Shown: piece by piece, positions 42,504 to 50,522 of the stretch
Layout: each line of letters begins with the position of its first letter
How positions within the stretch are numbered: the stretch's first letter is position 1
Assembly (NCBI RefSeq): GCF_004331435.1
Contig: NZ_SJKA01000011.1
Coordinates: 124,001-188,000, forward strand
Reading direction: 5' to 3'
Origin: Kribbella sindirgiensis
GTDB taxonomy: Bacteria; Actinomycetota; Actinomycetes; Propionibacteriales; Kribbellaceae
Length of the DNA: 64,000 bases
The notes under the pieces: model-generated
What the model saw: only the letters and a program-made list of their open reading frames with translations
Database searches by the model: none
What the model was told of the DNA's origin: nothing
Program-made: the position numbers and the translations under genes

Positions 42504-42737
42504 TCAGATCAGGTAGCCGAACTCGCCGTCCTGAACGCCGCCGAGGAACGCCTCGATCTCTGCCTTTGTGAACACTAGGGCCGGGCCGTCGGTGAAGCGC
42601 GAGTTACGCACCGCCACACCGCCGTCCGGAAGCTTCGCTACCTCGACGCAGTTGCCCTGAGGGCCGCTGCGCTGGCTCTTGCGCCAGATCAGCTCGCTGT
42701 TCGAGTCGCCGGGCATGCCGTTGTAGATCGCAGTCAT
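42504..42737 (-). CDS. DUF397-family small protein
   Basis: 77 residues from the ATG 42737 (a GTG at 42746 is possible). The DUF397 signature is complete: LIWRKSQRSGPQGNCVEVAKLPDGGVAVRNSRFTDGPALVFTKAEIEAFLGG. DUF397 proteins are small partners of XRE-DUF5753 regulators in actinomycetes and some influence development or antibiotic production. The promoter contains copy 2 of the ATGCACGTGCAT element, about 30 bases from the start. Confidence 0.9.
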   Translation of the reverse strand: MTAIYNGMPGDSNSELIWRKSQRSGPQGNCVEVAKLPDGGVAVRNSRFTDGPALVFTKAEIEAFLGGVQDGEFGYLI

Positions 42738-42766
42738 CAGCTGCACCTTCCGTACGTCCTTGGCAT

Positions 42767-42790
42767 ATGCACGTGCATTTGGCCTTGCAT
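42767..42790. promoter_or_regulatory. ATGCACGTGCAT palindrome plus TTGCAT, copy 2
   Basis: Palindrome at 42767-42778, 6 bases, TTGCAT at 42785-42790, then CTGCAT. Lies just upstream of the DUF397 gene and matches 41696-41720. Confidence 0.65.
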
Positions 42791-43009
42791 CTGCATCGTA
42801 CACACTTTTGGCCCATGTGTCCGCTCCCTTACGTCCTGTGATCTTGATGGGGTCAAACGAGCGTTGGCTCAGGGTTTTCGGTCGCCATCGGTGACGGTTT
42901 CGGGCTTCGTGCATGACTTCCGGCGAGGTGGGGTACGACTTCTCTTGCAGGCATGACCGTGGTTCAGCGAAGTGCCACGCCGTGACGAGACAGTCGCGAG
43001 GTCATACCA

Positions 43010-43831
43010 ATGGTTACGAGCATCATCGAGCGGGATTTCTCCCGCAGCGGAGCCCCGACAGACCGGGCCGCCCGCGAAGCAGCTACCCGGGAACTGATGG
43101 AACGCCGGGCCGTCAGCACCGCCGCAGACGAGCGGCAGGAACTTCTCGAACAGGTCGTCGAACTCAACCTGGAAATGGCCAAGGGCATCGCGCGCCGTTT
43201 CCGCGGGCGGGGAGCCGAGGCCGACGACCTGGAACAGGTCGCGTACCTGGGGCTGGTGAAGGCAGCCCACCACTACCGGTTGGAGGCGGACACCCCGTTC
43301 ATCGGGTTCGCGATCCCGACCATCCGCGGCGAAGTGAAGCGGTACTTCCGCGACTGCGCCTGGACGGTGCGGATCCCGCGCCGGCTCCAGGAGATGCAGG
43401 GCACCATCGCCACCAAGCTGCCGGAGCTGGAGCAGCAGCTGAACCGCGAGCCGACACCGGCCGAACTGGCCGACCATCTCGAGGTCGAGGTGACCGAGGT
43501 CGAGCAGGCGCTCGCGGCGCGCGGTTGCTTCAACGTGTTGTCGCTGGATCGTCCGGCCGAGGCGGACGCGGAGCTGACGCTCGCGGATGTCGTTGCCGAT
43601 GACGACGATGCGAGCATCGATCAGCTGGAGACGGTCGAGATGCTGGAGCCGGTGCTCGCCGACCTCGGCGACCGGGACCGCCGCATCCTGCAACTGCGCT
43701 TCGTCGAGGGTTGGACGCAGTCCGAGATCGGCGAGGACATCGGCGTCAGCCAGATGCAGGTCTCGCGGGTCCTGCGCCGGATCCTGATCGATCTGCGCGA
43801 GAAGCTGGCGCCGGAGCAGACGGCTGCTTAG
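43010..43831 (+). CDS. SigB/SigF-family RNA polymerase sigma factor
   Basis: 273 residues, group 3 sigma factor of the SigB/F/G type used for stress and sporulation in actinomycetes. Region 2 (LLEQVVELNLEMAKGIARRFRGRGAEADDLEQVAYLGLVKAAHHYRLEADTPFIGFAIPTIRGEVKRYFRDCAWTVRIPRR), region 3 and region 4 (LGDRDRRILQLRFVEGWTQSEIGEDIGVSQMQVSRVLRRIL) are complete. No anti-sigma or antagonist gene is adjacent. Convergent with the next gene, overlapping 4 bases. Confidence 0.93.
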   Translation: MVTSIIERDFSRSGAPTDRAAREAATRELMERRAVSTAADERQELLEQVVELNLEMAKGIARRFRGRGAEADDLEQVAYLGLVKAAHHYRLEADTPFIGFAIPTIRGEVKRYFRDCAWTVRIPRRLQEMQGTIATKLPELEQQLNREPTPAELADHLEVEVTEVEQALAARGCFNVLSLDRPAEADAELTLADVVADDDDASIDQLETVEMLEPVLADLGDRDRRILQLRFVEGWTQSEIGEDIGVSQMQVSRVLRRILIDLREKLAPEQTAA

Positions 43832-44187
43832 TCGTCAGTCGTTGGTGTGCCTTGGTGGTAGTAGAGGCGCCAGGCGCCGTCGGTCCGTCGCCAGATCGAG
43901 CTGCGGCGGACCGGCGTACCGCCTGTGCGCCGGGACACGTAGGTGACGTGCACGAGGTCGTCGGCCAGCCGGACGCCGGCGACCTCGGTCGCCTCGATCG
44001 GGTCCGCGTCGGTGATCTCCCCGGACGCCAACGCGGCCACGATCGCCGCCCGGTCCCACCGACGTCCCGACGCGCCGACCTCGACGAACTCCGGATCCAG
44101 CAGTACGTCGACCTCGGCCGACCCCCGCACGTCCGGCGACAACAACCGCAACTCCGCCTCAACCGCCGCCCGTACCTCTTCATCCAC
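43828..44187 (-). CDS. DUF4440/SnoaL-like (NTF2-fold) protein
   Basis: 119 residues. An NTF2-like fold is suggested by VEAELRLLSPDVRGSAEVDVLLDPEFVEVGASGRRWDRAAIVAAL, and by the C-terminal strands VHVTYVSRRTGG and RRSSIWRRTDGAWRLYYHQGTP typical of DUF4440 proteins. Members serve as small cyclases, isomerases or binding proteins; none can be chosen here. Its upstream region contains a foldback repeat. Confidence 0.8.
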   Translation of the reverse strand: MDEEVRAAVEAELRLLSPDVRGSAEVDVLLDPEFVEVGASGRRWDRAAIVAALASGEITDADPIEATEVAGVRLADDLVHVTYVSRRTGGTPVRRSSIWRRTDGAWRLYYHQGTPTTDD

Positions 44188-44215
44188 GACTGGACCCTAG
44201 CCCCCGCCCTCTCCC

Positions 44216-44326
44216 GCATTTGACTGGCTGACCCACCAAGTCAGGGGTTCCTGACCCGCATTCAGGGTCAGGAACCCCCAACTTGCTGGGTGGGCCAGGC
44301 AAATTGCTGGGTGGGCCAGGCAAATG
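44216..44326. repeat. Foldback with tandemly duplicated arm
   Basis: Inner stem GGGGTTCCTGACCC (44244-44257) pairs with 44265-44278. The outer left part (44216-44240) is largely complementary to a 21-base unit, TTGCTGGGTGGGCCAGGCAA-A, which is present twice in tandem (44283-44303 and 44304-44324). Located between divergent starts, so it is not a simple terminator. Confidence 0.7.
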
Positions 44327-44422
44327 CGGAGAGGGCCGGCGATCTGCGACTCGCTGTTGGGGTAGCTCACCGAGGGTGGTGGTGGGGCTGCACAATGGGG
44401 GGGAGGACGAGGGGATGAGTCG

Positions 44423-45190
44423 TTGCTGTTGGCCTTGCGGATGTTCAAGACCGTGCCCGCGGACGCGGTCGCGGTGCTGCGCGCGTATCCGCCGATGGTG
44501 GTGTGCTTCGCCGCCGCGCTGACCGGCACGGCGCTGGTGTTCGACGTCTTCTATCTTGTTGCGAGCCCGGGGCTCACACTTGCGCTGGTATATACAGTGC
44601 CCGTGCTCGCCGGATTGATCGCCGGGCTGGTCGCGGCGGCCGACGACGTCGGGCTCGAGCGGGGCGTCCTGCTCCGGACGGTCGGTCTGGCCGTTGCCCT
44701 CGGCATCACGAACGCGATCGTCGTCGCGATGATCGCCGCGATGATCCGCACCGATCCGTCGAACTGGGCGTCCGGCGGCCAGTCGGTCCTGTTCGCCGGC
44801 TGGACAGTGCTCGCGGTCGCCGTCTCGATCGTTGCCTGCCGCAAACTGATCGATGCGCTCGGCATCGAGTTGAGCACCCGCCTCCCGCACCGTCGTCCTT
44901 CGCGCAACCCGCTCGCCGCGCCCGCGGTCGCGAAGGTCCAGCCCCGAGTGAGTAAGGAGTCGGCCGCGCGAGCCAAGCCGGCCCCACCCGCCGCACCGCC
45001 GCCATCTGCCCGGCCGGCCGTCGACCAGGAGGACACCATCCCGGTCTTCGTCCCACCACCTCCCAAGGTCGTGGACCTGGACGAGGCCCGCCCGGTCACC
45101 CCCTCCGGCCCGGTCACCCCCCACACCCCCCGCCCTCGCCGTACCACCGCCCGCCGTCCCAACAAGCCCGGCCGCCGCCCCGGCACTTAG
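44423..45190 (+). CDS. Membrane protein with Pro-rich cytoplasmic tail
   Basis: 255 residues from a TTG (44423); an in-frame ATG seven codons later is possible. Four hydrophobic helices span residues about 20-150 (MVVCFAAALTGTALVFDVFYLV, LALVYTVPVLAGLIAGLVAA and two more), then a 100-residue tail rich in Pro, Ala, Arg and Lys. No catalytic motif. Family not recognised. It is convergent with the secreted peptidase gene. Confidence 0.65.
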   Translation: MLLALRMFKTVPADAVAVLRAYPPMVVCFAAALTGTALVFDVFYLVASPGLTLALVYTVPVLAGLIAGLVAAADDVGLERGVLLRTVGLAVALGITNAIVVAMIAAMIRTDPSNWASGGQSVLFAGWTVLAVAVSIVACRKLIDALGIELSTRLPHRRPSRNPLAAPAVAKVQPRVSKESAARAKPAPPAAPPPSARPAVDQEDTIPVFVPPPPKVVDLDEARPVTPSGPVTPHTPRPRRTTARRPNKPGRRPGT

Positions 45191-45211
45191 GCCGTTCGTA
45201 TTAGCGGAGTG

Positions 45212-46663
45212 TCAGCAGGTCTGGGTGGTGGGGAGTTGGTCAGTTAGTAGGTAGGCGATCACCTTGTCGTCGACGCAGGTGTTGCCGTACTCGCCGAAGA
45301 TGCCGTGTTTGCGGGCGCCCTTCAACGTCACCATCCGGGCGTTGGGCAGGTGCTTCTGGAGTGCAGTCGCGTACGCGTAGATCGTCCGCGGGTCGCCGTC
45401 GGCCGCCACGATCAATGCCGGCTCCGCACTGGCGATCCGTGTCGGCGGCTCCTGCGGCTGCACCGGCCAGTACGCGCACGGCGAGATCATCCGCGTGAGT
45501 GACGCGAAGTGCGGTTCGGCCCGCCGATGCGTCTGGATGTCCCGCCAGTACGCCTGCCGATCGCGCGGCACAGCACGGTCGCCGCAGATGATCGCGATCT
45601 GCGCACTGGCTAGTTGTGACGACGCCGGCGTCAGCAAACCCTCCAGAAACCCACCAAGCTCAGGTCCCGGTTCCACCGGCCCGTACGTCGCGTCGAGCAG
45701 TGTCCGCACGATACCGGCGTACGTCGCCCGCGCCGCGTCCCGATCATCGGCGAGCGGCCCGAACAACACCAGCGGCACGGACCCGTCGTCGAGCTCGTAC
45801 GTCCCGACCCGCAGCCCCTTCGTCGCCGCGACGCGCAGGAATCGATCCACCGACGCCATCACCCGCGCCGGTGTCGACCCCAGGCGGTACGTCGCATCGC
45901 GCGCCGCTGCCCACGACGCCCATGCGCGCAACGCGGCCTCGTTCGCCGGCCCGACTGTCCGCAGCAGCTGCGCGCTGTACCGCTCGGGGTCCAACGGACC
46001 GTCGAGGACCACCCGGTCGGTCCGTCCCGGGAACATCTGCACGTACACCGATCCGAGATAGGTCCCGTACGAGTACCCCAGGTACGAGATCTTCTGCTCA
46101 CCCACCGCGATCCGCACCCGGTCGATGTCCCGCGCCGTGTTCCGCGTGTTGACGTACGGCAGATAACCGCCCGCGTGAGCGCCGCACCGTGCCGCGACGT
46201 CCGCGACCTGCCGATCGACCCGCCTGAAGGACGACCGGTCGGCGCCGCCCGCCCACGGCCAGCCCGCGAACGGGAGCTTGCAGTCGATCGGCGTACTGCG
46301 ACCCACGAACCGCGGATCCATCCCGATCAGGTCGTACCGTGTCCCGGCCGCCTTCATCGCTGTCCGAAGCCGCAGCGGCATGCTCAGGCCGGGACCGCCC
46401 GGGCCGCCGTCGTTCAGCACCATCGTGCCGATCCGCTCGCCGGTCGCCGGCAACCGCGACAGCGCGATGGTGATCTGCGGGCCGTTCGGCCGCCCGTAGT
46501 CGAGCGGCACCTTCAGCTCACCGCATTCGGCACCGGCCTCGTCGAGCGCGGCCCCTTCGGCGTCGGCGGCGTTCAGCTGACAGCGGTGCCACTCGATCCG
46601 CGGGTCCTCCGGCGGCGTGGGAACGGGCGCGCCCAGGAGCGCCAGTACCAGAAGCAGTTTCAT
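45212..46663 (-). CDS. Secreted alpha/beta hydrolase, TAP-like tripeptidyl aminopeptidase family
   Basis: 483 residues with a short signal peptide (MKLLLVLALLGAPVPTPP); GAGGAGGA precedes the ATG. The fold is the SlpD/SlpE-Tap type: WHRCQLN near the start, LNDGGPGGPGLSM (oxyanion), nucleophile Ser in ISYLGYSYGTYLGSVY, and a C-terminal TAP-like domain with catalytic Asp (AADGDPRTIYAYA) and His (GARKHGIFGEYGNTCVDD). It probably removes N-terminal tripeptides or related groups outside the cell. Conserved Cys pairs suggest disulfides. Confidence 0.87.
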   Translation of the reverse strand: MKLLLVLALLGAPVPTPPEDPRIEWHRCQLNAADAEGAALDEAGAECGELKVPLDYGRPNGPQITIALSRLPATGERIGTMVLNDGGPGGPGLSMPLRLRTAMKAAGTRYDLIGMDPRFVGRSTPIDCKLPFAGWPWAGGADRSSFRRVDRQVADVAARCGAHAGGYLPYVNTRNTARDIDRVRIAVGEQKISYLGYSYGTYLGSVYVQMFPGRTDRVVLDGPLDPERYSAQLLRTVGPANEAALRAWASWAAARDATYRLGSTPARVMASVDRFLRVAATKGLRVGTYELDDGSVPLVLFGPLADDRDAARATYAGIVRTLLDATYGPVEPGPELGGFLEGLLTPASSQLASAQIAIICGDRAVPRDRQAYWRDIQTHRRAEPHFASLTRMISPCAYWPVQPQEPPTRIASAEPALIVAADGDPRTIYAYATALQKHLPNARMVTLKGARKHGIFGEYGNTCVDDKVIAYLLTDQLPTTQTC

Positions 46664-46789
46664 CGATCCTCCTCGAAGTCATTCCTGACGCTAGGGATCG
46701 CGGCGCCGCCGCGCAGTGCACTCGGGGACCGGCCGAGGGTCGCGCGGGCGCTACCTGGAGCTGCAAGACTGTGGCCCGGGGAGGCGCCT

Positions 46790-47896
46790 GTGTGGGATGT
46801 GATTGTTGTCGGAGCCGGACCGGCGGGAGCGTCGGCCGCGATCGGTGCGTTGGCGGCGGACCCGAGCCTGTCGGTGCTGCTGCTCGACCGGCACGAGTTC
46901 CCGCGCGACAAGGCCTGTGGCGACGGGATCGCTCCGCATGTACTGGACCTGCTCGCCGGCGTCGGCGTCACCGGGATCCTCGACGACTGGACCCCGGTAC
47001 GGCGGTTCGTGCTCAACCGTGGTGACGTCGGCGTGGATCGGCAGATGGCCCGGCCGACCTGGGTGGTCCCGCGAACCGTCCTCGACGAGCGCCTGGTCGA
47101 GGCCGCGCGAACGGCGGGCGCGCAGTTCGTCCGCCGCCGGATCCGCGGACTCGCGATCCAGAGCCGGTCCGTCACCGTGGACGAGGAGCTGGACGCGCGC
47201 TTCGTGGTCGGCGCCGACGGTGCGCATTCCGTCGTACGGCGGGAACTCGGCCTGAAGCCCGGTCCGGTCGCGCTGGCGATCCGTGGGTACGCGCCGACCC
47301 CGGCCGCACGCGCGGCGAGTCAGGTGATCGCGTACGGGCCCGGCCGGCAACCGTCGTACGCGTGGTCGTTCGACCGCGGCGACGGGTGGTCGAACGTCGG
47401 GTACGGCGAACTGCTCGCCGGCACCCGCCCCACGCGGACCGAGTTGCTGAACCACCTCGAGGTGCTGCTTCCGGGGGCGACCGACGGCGGGGAGTCGTGG
47501 TGGGGCCACCATCTGCCGCTCGCCGGCTGGTCGTGGCGGCCGCGCGGCGGGCCGGTGCTGCTCGCCGGTGACGCGGCCGGTCTGATCAATCCGATGACCG
47601 GCGAAGGCATCTACTACGCGGTCGCGACCGGGCTCCTCGCCGGTCGCGCGATCGCCGACGCGCTGCGTGCGGGCACCTCGGACGCCGGTACGCCGTACCG
47701 TCGCCGGACGACTCGTCTCCTCGCCAGGCATCTTCGCGACACCGCGCTCGTCGCGCAGCTGAGCCGATCGGACCGGATCCTCGATGGCGGAATCCGAGCG
47801 GCGGCCGCCGATCAGCGCGTGTTCGACGACCTCGTCGAACTAGGCCTCGCGGACGGCGGGCTGACGCGTCGTCTGCTCCGCACTCTCTTGCGCTGA
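46790..47896 (+). CDS. FAD-dependent oxidoreductase, geranylgeranyl-reductase family
   Basis: 368 residues from a GTG at 46790 with GGGGAGG in front; the longer upstream frame is antisense to the peptidase. WDVIVVGAGPAGASAAI binds FAD; FPRDKACGDGIAPHVLDLL is the PxxYxW-adjacent CGDG motif of geranylgeranyl reductases; RPTWVVPRTVLDERL and GPVLLAGDAAGLINPMTGEGIYYAVATG complete the group. It may saturate isoprenoid chains of quinones or lipids. Its end overlaps the convergent regulator gene by 57 bases. Confidence 0.87.
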   Translation: MWDVIVVGAGPAGASAAIGALAADPSLSVLLLDRHEFPRDKACGDGIAPHVLDLLAGVGVTGILDDWTPVRRFVLNRGDVGVDRQMARPTWVVPRTVLDERLVEAARTAGAQFVRRRIRGLAIQSRSVTVDEELDARFVVGADGAHSVVRRELGLKPGPVALAIRGYAPTPAARAASQVIAYGPGRQPSYAWSFDRGDGWSNVGYGELLAGTRPTRTELLNHLEVLLPGATDGGESWWGHHLPLAGWSWRPRGGPVLLAGDAAGLINPMTGEGIYYAVATGLLAGRAIADALRAGTSDAGTPYRRRTTRLLARHLRDTALVAQLSRSDRILDGGIRAAAADQRVFDDLVELGLADGGLTRRLLRTLLR

Positions 47897-48691
47897 CGCC
47901 TTGATCGCGTAGCCGACGGCGCCGGTGACACGCTCGACCGGCCAGCCGAGCTGGGCGGCAAGCTCTGCGGCGCGATCTGGTTCCCATGCGACGGCTAGCA
48001 CTGCTAGGCAATCCTGGAAGCCGGCGCCGCCGGACATGTCCTCGCTGAGTCGTTCGAAGAACTCCGCCATCTGTGTGAGCCGTTCGCCTGCGGGGGTGTC
48101 GCGTCCGACGAGTTCGACGCCCTCGGCCGCGGTTTCCGCCCAGTTGTGGTTGGTGCGGGCGCTGATCTCCCACGCCTTCAGCCACACGTCCTCGGCGATC
48201 ACGTAGTGCTGCATCCGGCGTACCGGATCGGGCTCGCGGTAGACCATGCCGACGCGCTCGAGATAGCCGATCGCCTTCGAGATCGACGCCGGGCTGACTC
48301 GTAAGGTGCGGACGAGGTCGGCTGCCGTCAGCGTGCGGGTGTCGGATGTGTAGAGCAGTGCCAGCACCCGCGAAGCCATGCGCGGCAGTCCGCCGTCGAC
48401 CATCATCGTCGCGAACCGCTCGACATACGCCCGCCGCGCCGCCCCCGCCCACTCGTCGCCCCACCCGTCCGCGGGTGTGGGGGTGGAGCGTCGGCGGCGG
48501 GCGCGGGAGGCGGTGGCGTAGTGGGCGTGGTCGGCCCGGTACCCGGTCGGGCCGCCGTTGCGGGCGACCTCCCGGCTCACCGTCGACGTCGGGCGCTCCA
48601 GTTGCCGCGCGATCTCGGCGTACCCGAGCCCGTCCGCCAACCCGGCCGCGATCTCGAGCCGGTCCTGGTGACTCAGCCTGCCTCCGGGCAT
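47840..48691 (-). CDS. GbsR/MarR-type regulator with N-terminal HTH
   Basis: 283 residues from the ATG 48691 (GGAGG upstream). The N-terminus (GGRLSHQDRLEIAAGLADGLGYAEIARQLERPTSTVSREVARNGG) is an IS30-transposase-like HTH. The central winged helix (LTAADLVRTLRVSPASISKAIGYLERVGMVYREPDP) is of the GbsR/MarR kind. Such two-HTH proteins regulate neighbouring ABC exporters in actinomycetes. Divergent from the ABC operon at 48846, with clustered TTGC/GCAA half-sites between them. Confidence 0.85.
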   Translation of the reverse strand: MPGGRLSHQDRLEIAAGLADGLGYAEIARQLERPTSTVSREVARNGGPTGYRADHAHYATASRARRRRSTPTPADGWGDEWAGAARRAYVERFATMMVDGGLPRMASRVLALLYTSDTRTLTAADLVRTLRVSPASISKAIGYLERVGMVYREPDPVRRMQHYVIAEDVWLKAWEISARTNHNWAETAAEGVELVGRDTPAGERLTQMAEFFERLSEDMSGGAGFQDCLAVLAVAWEPDRAAELAAQLGWPVERVTGAVGYAIKASAQESAEQTTRQPAVREA

Positions 48692-48724
48692 CGGCAACCT
48701 CCGCGCATTCACTGTCAGCTCATT

Positions 48725-48758
48725 GCAACGAGTTGCGTTCTCTCGCAATCCCATTGCA
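48725..48758. promoter_or_regulatory. Clustered TTGC/GCAA half-sites
   Basis: GCAACGAGTTGC (48725-48736) is an inverted repeat; TTGCG (48733-48737) and CGCAA (48744-48748) form a second overlapping one, and a further TTGCA follows at 48754-48758. Placed between the regulator and the ABC exporter starts, it is the likely operator for both. Confidence 0.6.
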
Positions 48759-48845
48759 CAGAATGCCATGTTTTACGAGGTTTCACGAGATCGCGACCCA
48801 GGCTGACGATTGCCGATCCAGTGAACGCAACGTAGTTTCCACGGC

Positions 48846-49694
48846 ATGGTTCTGACAGTGGACGGCCTGCGGATGCGGTACGGCGACCGCGAGGTCCTGC
48901 ATGACGTGACGTTCGACGCGCGCCCCGGCGAGGTGCTAGCACTGCTAGGCCCGAACGGCGCCGGGAAGAGTACGACGATCGAGATCCTCGAAGGTTTCCG
49001 GCTCCGCTCGGCGGGGCGTGTCGAGGTGCTGGGCGTCGACCCGGCCGCGGGCGACGAGCGGTGGCGGTCGCGGGTCGGCATAGTGCTGCAGTCGTGGCGC
49101 GACCACGGCAACTGGCGCGTCGGCGAGCTCCTGCACCACCTCGGTTCGTACTACACGCCGTACAAACCCGCCTGGCCGGCCGGCGAACTGCTCGACGCCG
49201 TCGGCCTCACCCCGTCCGCGGGGCAGAAGATCAAGACTCTCTCCGGCGGCCAGCGCCGGCGGCTCGACGTCGCGATCGGGATCGTTGGCCGTCCCGACGT
49301 ACTGTTCCTGGACGAGCCCACCACCGGGTTCGATCCCGAGGCGCGCTCGGAGTTCCACGAGCTGGTGCGTGGGTTGGCGGCCGAGCAGGGGACGACGATC
49401 CTGCTGACCACCCACGACCTCGACGAGGCGAGCAAACTCGCGCATCGCATCCTCGTTCTCGCGGCGGGCCGCATCATCGCCGCCGGCAGTACGGCGCAGC
49501 TCACCGAGCTGATCGCGGGGGAGGACGAGGTCCGCTGGTCCGTCGACGGGCAGGCGTTCCGGAGGTCGACCGCCGACTCGACCGGGTTCGTCCGCGAGCT
49601 CTTCGCGACGTACGGCGACGCGGTCCGCGAACTCGAAGTACGCCGGGCTTCGCTCGAAGACACCTACCTCACGCTGGTCAGGGAGCAGGCATGA
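48846..49694 (+). CDS. ABC exporter ATP-binding protein
   Basis: 282 residues. Walker A GPNGAGKST, signature LSGGQRRRLDVAIGI, Walker B VLFLDEPTTGFDPEA, H-loop TTHDLDEA. The C-terminal accessory region (GEDEVRWSVDGQAF to REQA) is typical of drug/lipid exporter ATPases (DrrA/CcmA class). Works with the permease encoded next (ATGA overlap). The substrate is unknown; regulation by the divergent MarR-type protein suggests response to a toxic compound. Confidence 0.92.
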   Translation: MVLTVDGLRMRYGDREVLHDVTFDARPGEVLALLGPNGAGKSTTIEILEGFRLRSAGRVEVLGVDPAAGDERWRSRVGIVLQSWRDHGNWRVGELLHHLGSYYTPYKPAWPAGELLDAVGLTPSAGQKIKTLSGGQRRRLDVAIGIVGRPDVLFLDEPTTGFDPEARSEFHELVRGLAAEQGTTILLTTHDLDEASKLAHRILVLAAGRIIAAGSTAQLTELIAGEDEVRWSVDGQAFRRSTADSTGFVRELFATYGDAVRELEVRRASLEDTYLTLVREQA

Positions 49695-50515
49695 AGACGG
49701 GATGGCAGCGTGGGCTGATCGAGTTGCGGCAGTCCTTCACCAACGGTCCTGAGCTGTTCAGCCACTTCCTGTGGCCGGTGCTGATGTTGGCCGCGCTCTT
49801 CTTCCTCCGGCATCGCGACTTCGGCTCCACCGGTTTCCTGCTCGGCGCGCTCGCCCTGCCGGGCATTCTCGGGATGAACGCCGCGATGGGCATGGTCAGC
49901 ATGAGCCAGCAACTCACCGCCGACCGCGAGGACGGCACGTTGTTGCGCGCCAAGGCCGTTCCGAACGGCATGGTCAGCTATCTGATCGGCAAGGTCGTGT
50001 CGGTCGCGGGCGGGTTGCTGGTCGATCTCGCGATCCTCCTGATCCCAGGGCTGCTCCTCGTCGACGGGCTCGCGCTCGGATCGGCGCACTGGTTCACCCT
50101 GGTCTGGGTCCTGGTGCTCGGCCTGGTCGCGACGTTGCCGATCGGGGCGGTTCTCGGCTCGGTCTTCACCACCGCGCGGTCCCAAGGCCTGATCCAGCTG
50201 CCGATGCTCGCCTTGATCGCGGTCTCCGGCATCTTCTACCCGATCACCGCGCTGCCCGGCTGGCTCGAAGGGATCGGCCAGCTCACGCCGGTCTACTGGA
50301 TGGGCCTCGGGATGCGGTCCGCGCTGCTTCCCGGGGAGGCGGTCGTGGTCGAGGTCGGCCAGTCCTGGCGCCATCTGGAGACTGCAGCCGTCCTCGGGCT
50401 TTGGGCTGTCGCCGGTTTGCTCCTCGCGCCCGTCGTCCTGCGGCGCATGGCACGGCGAGAGTCCGGCTCCAAGGTCGCCGAGCGTCGGGAACGGGCCCTC
50501 CGACGCGTTGCATGA
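49691..50515 (+). CDS. ABC-2 type permease
   Basis: 274 residues, ATG overlapping the ATPase stop. Six membrane helices of the ABC-2 type: LFSHFLWPVLMLAALFFL, LGALALPGILGMNAAMGMV, the conserved cytoplasmic TADREDGTLLRAKAVPNG loop, then four further helices including LPMLALIAVSGIFYPITALP. Arg/Glu-rich C-terminal tail. Forms the membrane channel of the exporter. Confidence 0.9.
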   Translation: MKTGWQRGLIELRQSFTNGPELFSHFLWPVLMLAALFFLRHRDFGSTGFLLGALALPGILGMNAAMGMVSMSQQLTADREDGTLLRAKAVPNGMVSYLIGKVVSVAGGLLVDLAILLIPGLLLVDGLALGSAHWFTLVWVLVLGLVATLPIGAVLGSVFTTARSQGLIQLPMLALIAVSGIFYPITALPGWLEGIGQLTPVYWMGLGMRSALLPGEAVVVEVGQSWRHLETAAVLGLWAVAGLLLAPVVLRRMARRESGSKVAERRERALRRVA

Positions 50516-50522
50516 TGGACCC

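Noticed and set aside
36236..42914. Toxin-antitoxin module
   Set aside because: Small protein plus HTH regulator resembles one, but DUF397/DUF5753 families are regulatory partners and no toxin motif is visible.
46175..46789. Long N-terminal extension of the FAD reductase
   Set aside because: Antisense to the TAP-like peptidase gene; the FAD motif begins right after the GTG at 46790, which has its own ribosome site.
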